Below are positions 6,873 through 9,101 of a stretch of 9,101 nt of DNA, in pieces. The first letter of the stretch is position 1, and each line of letters begins with the position of its first letter. The translations under genes were made by a program, and so were the position numbers. The stretch comes from Porticoccaceae bacterium (GTDB taxonomy: Bacteria; Pseudomonadota; Gammaproteobacteria; Pseudomonadales; Porticoccaceae): positions 1-9,101 of the forward strand of contig DNBN01000136.1 in assembly GCA_003491845.1 (NCBI GenBank). The letters are read 5' to 3'. Below the pieces are notes generated by a model, which was not told the DNA's origin, did not search any database, and saw only the letters and a program-made list of their open reading frames with translations.

Positions 6873-8830
6873 GACTTAATCTCTGCTTGAAAATGACTAT
6901 TGTGGGGTAGACGCAAAGAAAATATAGCACCTTTCATAGGATGTCGAACGACGGCAAGTTGGCCACCAAAATCCTGTATAATATTGTAAGAAATAGACAA
7001 CCCTAAGCCTAAGCCTTGGTCGACCTCTTTGGTCGTAAAAAAGGGGTTGAACACCTGTTCATATAACTCTGGCGCTATGCCTGGTCCATTATCTGCAATA
7101 CGCAATTCAATTTGACCTTCGCTATGCAAACATTCAATGGTTATTTTTTTTGTGTGTAGATTATCTGCTACGGCGTCCAATGCATTAGACATGAGGTTCA
7201 AGACCACCTGCTCTAATTGTATTTGCTCTGCCATCACCATGTTATTTTCAGATGGCATGTCCACTACTATTTCTGTGCTGTGCGTTTGAGAGTGACTTTG
7301 TAAAAGTGTTAACACATGGTCCACAACCTGATTTAAACATACGGTTTGAATACTATCTCTGCGTTTGCGCGCCATCGATTTAAGCCTTGCTATAATACTT
7401 GTTGAGCGCTTAGTTAAAGATGATATCTGCTCAAAATTAGCCTCTGCTTCATGCGCTCGACCTTGTTGTAGCAGCCTCACTCCATTATGTGCATAATGGC
7501 CGATTGCAGTCAGGGGCTGATTAATTTCATGTGAAATACCAGCTGAAAGTTGCCCTAGGGCTGCCAGCTTACCTGCCTGCACTAATTCGGCCTGTTTTTC
7601 AGTCAATTGGTCCCGAAAACTCCGCAGAGAGTTAGCCATCGTACCAATTTCATCACGTCCTTTTACTGGCACCGACTGCTGTAAATTACCGGCTGCAATA
7701 ATACGCATGCTGCCATCCAATATTCTAATACGTCCAACAAGATGCTTTGCAACATAAAGCCAAACAATTAATATGCTCAACATTACACTGGCAAGACTAG
7801 TCGCTATCATTAAGCGATTACCCTGAGCTATGGCATTATTTGATTGCGCTACCGCTTGCATCGATGCCTCTCGCACAGCAGTAACATGAGTACTGATGTA
7901 ATCATTAAAACTTGCTAACTGTATTTCCAGACTGGTTAGAAGTTGTTCACCTGCTTCAAATTGCAAGCGTTCCTGACGCCGAAGCTCAAACATATTTAAA
8001 TCACGCTGAACAAAGTAAAGCACCTCATCCACCCTAACCCGAAGCTCTGAGAAACCCTTAACCAAGCTCATGTTATCAATGTACTGAACGATACTCAGGT
8101 TAAGTTCATCAGCCTGAATTGCTGTTGCTATGAGAGAGTCTGGGTCGGGTAAGTGATGGGCTCGCCCAACCAGATTAACCAGCAAACTGGTATCTGCCTT
8201 TAACCGAAAGAGGACCTGTAAGTCAGTGTTTAATTGAGCAATGGTGCGCTCTCCCTCACGCTTGATCACAATACCAGAACTGGGAATGTCTTCATTGAAT
8301 CGACTTCTGATATATTTTTGTGTTTTATCTATCAAAGGATCTATGTCTGCCAAAAATCCACTAACAGCCCAACGCAAACCCTGACTTTCAGCTTCTTTAT
8401 CCATTTTAAGCTTGAGTTGCTGGAGAATATTTTGGTTGAGGGCGTTAAGGGTTTTAATCACACCTTGCAATTGATCGTCTAAGCTCACTTGACGATCAGT
8501 CATCGCTGACCTTGCCAGATGGATCTGAGGCAGCACACTGGCAATGGCTTGAGTTCCTTGATTTAACTGTTGCCAGAGCAACTTCCTCGATTCAGAATCT
8601 TGCACTGCCATAAGTGCTGGGGCTAGGGAGGTAATGGTTGCGGCTTCAGTACTTAACTTCACCATTGAACCCAGTGAAGGGATGTCTTGCTCAACGACAG
8701 ATTTTAGTTGATTACCTAATTGATTATGCAAAGACCAACCAATGACACTGGTAATTAGGGTCAAAAGACTTAGAACACCAAAGGCAGTAAATAATCGATC
8801 ACGAATACTGTGACCGCGAAATATTTTCAT
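6869..8830 (-). CDS. Membrane sensor histidine kinase partner of the sigma-54 regulator
   Basis: Encodes 653 residues. A first membrane helix (about 13-33) is followed by about 300 periplasmic residues, a second helix (about 341-361), a HAMP linker (about 362-414), a signalling helix, a dimerisation domain with the phospho-accepting His434 in SAGISHEINQPLTAI, and a HATPase domain with the N box (LNLMSNALDA, 544-553), DNGPGI (580-585), FNPFFTTK (594-601) and GLGLGLS (606-612). The core resembles DctB-type kinases. The periplasmic part, however, is rich in Leu, Gln and Ala, nearly free of glycine, and looks helical throughout, like TorS/PgtB-type sensors rather than the PDC fold of DctB. The ATG has no clear ribosome site, and an in-frame TGA 15 bases upstream excludes a longer form. 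No receiver or Hpt domain follows, so the neighbouring regulator is the expected partner. Confidence 0.94.
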   Translation of the reverse strand: MKIFRGHSIRDRLFTAFGVLSLLTLITSVIGWSLHNQLGNQLKSVVEQDIPSLGSMVKLSTEAATITSLAPALMAVQDSESRKLLWQQLNQGTQAIASVLPQIHLARSAMTDRQVSLDDQLQGVIKTLNALNQNILQQLKLKMDKEAESQGLRWAVSGFLADIDPLIDKTQKYIRSRFNEDIPSSGIVIKREGERTIAQLNTDLQVLFRLKADTSLLVNLVGRAHHLPDPDSLIATAIQADELNLSIVQYIDNMSLVKGFSELRVRVDEVLYFVQRDLNMFELRRQERLQFEAGEQLLTSLEIQLASFNDYISTHVTAVREASMQAVAQSNNAIAQGNRLMIATSLASVMLSILIVWLYVAKHLVGRIRILDGSMRIIAAGNLQQSVPVKGRDEIGTMANSLRSFRDQLTEKQAELVQAGKLAALGQLSAGISHEINQPLTAIGHYAHNGVRLLQQGRAHEAEANFEQISSLTKRSTSIIARLKSMARKRRDSIQTVCLNQVVDHVLTLLQSHSQTHSTEIVVDMPSENNMVMAEQIQLEQVVLNLMSNALDAVADNLHTKKITIECLHSEGQIELRIADNGPGIAPELYEQVFNPFFTTKEVDQGLGLGLSISYNIIQDFGGQLAVVRHPMKGAIFSLRLPHNSHFQAEIKS

Positions 8831-8936
8831 TATAAAGGCAAGTCATTAAGTAAGAATAGAGTGGATGAGGTAAGTTAACCCAAATACACCGCTGAATGCT
8901 AGGGTATGGCTGGCAATAACACTTTATTTAAGGCAC

Positions 8937-8958
8937 AAAAAAACCGCACATGAGCGGC
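8937..8958 (-). terminator. Intrinsic terminator after tRNA-Asp
   Basis: On the minus strand GCCGC-TCATGT-GCGGT forms a short GC-rich stem (arms 8958-8954 and 8947-8943, outer pair G-U) running directly into seven T (8943-8937). It lies 25 bases after the tRNA-Asp CCA end and before the kinase gene, so the kinase should have its own promoter. Confidence 0.85.
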
Positions 8959-8983
8959 AATTGTTTTCTGAGCGTTGTGGAAA

Positions 8984-9060
8984 TGGCGGAACGGACGGGA
9001 CTCGAACCCGCGACCCCCGGCGTGACAGGCCGGTAGTCTAACCAGCTGAACTACCGCTCC
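8984..9060 (-). tRNA. tRNA-Asp (GTC)
   Basis: The minus-strand sequence gives a complete 77-nt cloverleaf including an encoded CCA. The acceptor arm GGAGCGG pairs with CCGTTCC (one G-U), the D arm carries AGCTGGTTAGA, the anticodon arm is CCGGC-CTGTCAC-GCCGG with anticodon GTC, and the T arm is GCGGG-TTCGAGT-CCCGT. The discriminator base is G, as expected for tRNA-Asp, which reads GAC and GAU codons. It follows another tRNA by 20 bp and is followed by an intrinsic terminator. Confidence 0.97.
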
Positions 9061-9080
9061 GCATAAACCCTGAAAAAGGT

Positions 9081-9101
9081 TGGTGGGTGTTGCAGGGGTC
9101 G
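9081..9101 (-). tRNA. 3' end of an upstream tRNA, probably tRNA-Val (partial)
   Basis: The last 21 bases of the window, read on the minus strand, fit a tRNA 3' end: T-loop remainder CGACC, T-stem strand CCTGC, acceptor strand AACACCC, discriminator A and CCA. The acceptor predicts a 5' start GGGTGTT, which suits gammaproteobacterial tRNA-Val, and Val-Asp tandems are common in this class. The anticodon is outside the window, so the isotype is inferred. Confidence 0.7.

Noticed and set aside
8234..8482. 82-codon open frame on the plus strand
   Set aside because: Antisense to the kinase periplasmic domain, with no supporting start signals.
8984..9101. tRNA genes as an integration site for a mobile element
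   Set aside because: No integrase, no repeated tRNA 3' end and no compositional break are seen beside them.

Overview
The window looks like the chromosome of a gammaproteobacterium, probably marine or aquatic. The clues are a FabV-type enoyl reductase, a tRNA-Val/tRNA-Asp pair of gammaproteobacterial type, a TRAP transporter and moderately AT-leaning coding sequence. This is a judgement from protein and tRNA character, not from a search. Apart from the 3' end of fabV at the left edge, everything reads on the minus strand.

Layout from left to right: the last 66 codons of fabV (+, 1-201); a convergent intergenic stretch with a long nested inverted repeat; msrP (-), a Tat-exported molybdoenzyme that repairs periplasmic methionine sulfoxide; then, read right to left, a TRAP transporter operon dctP1 (4294-5286), dctQ (3699-4217), dctM (2398-3699) and a second, cysteine-rich binding protein dctP2 (1349-2395). 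Further right is a two-component pair: a sigma-54-dependent response regulator (5520-6872) and a membrane histidine kinase (6869-8830), overlapping by ATGA. The right edge holds tRNA-Asp with its terminator and the 3' end of another tRNA, most likely tRNA-Val.

The parts fit into one sense-and-import circuit. The kinase has a large periplasmic, apparently all-helical sensor region. Its partner is an NtrC/DctD-type activator with an intact GAFTGA loop, and the 233-bp gap between it and dctP1 contains a very good sigma-54 promoter (GG-N10-GC) with an inverted repeat 110-150 bp upstream that could be the activator's enhancer. A 13-bp hairpin plus U-tract between dctP1 and dctQ probably lowers expression of the membrane subunits relative to the binding protein.

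The unusual points are the second binding protein at the distal end of the operon, which may be a co-sensor or an alternative specificity subunit, and an msrP without an adjacent msrQ that may be the last gene of the same transcript. The transported substrate cannot be read from the sequence.
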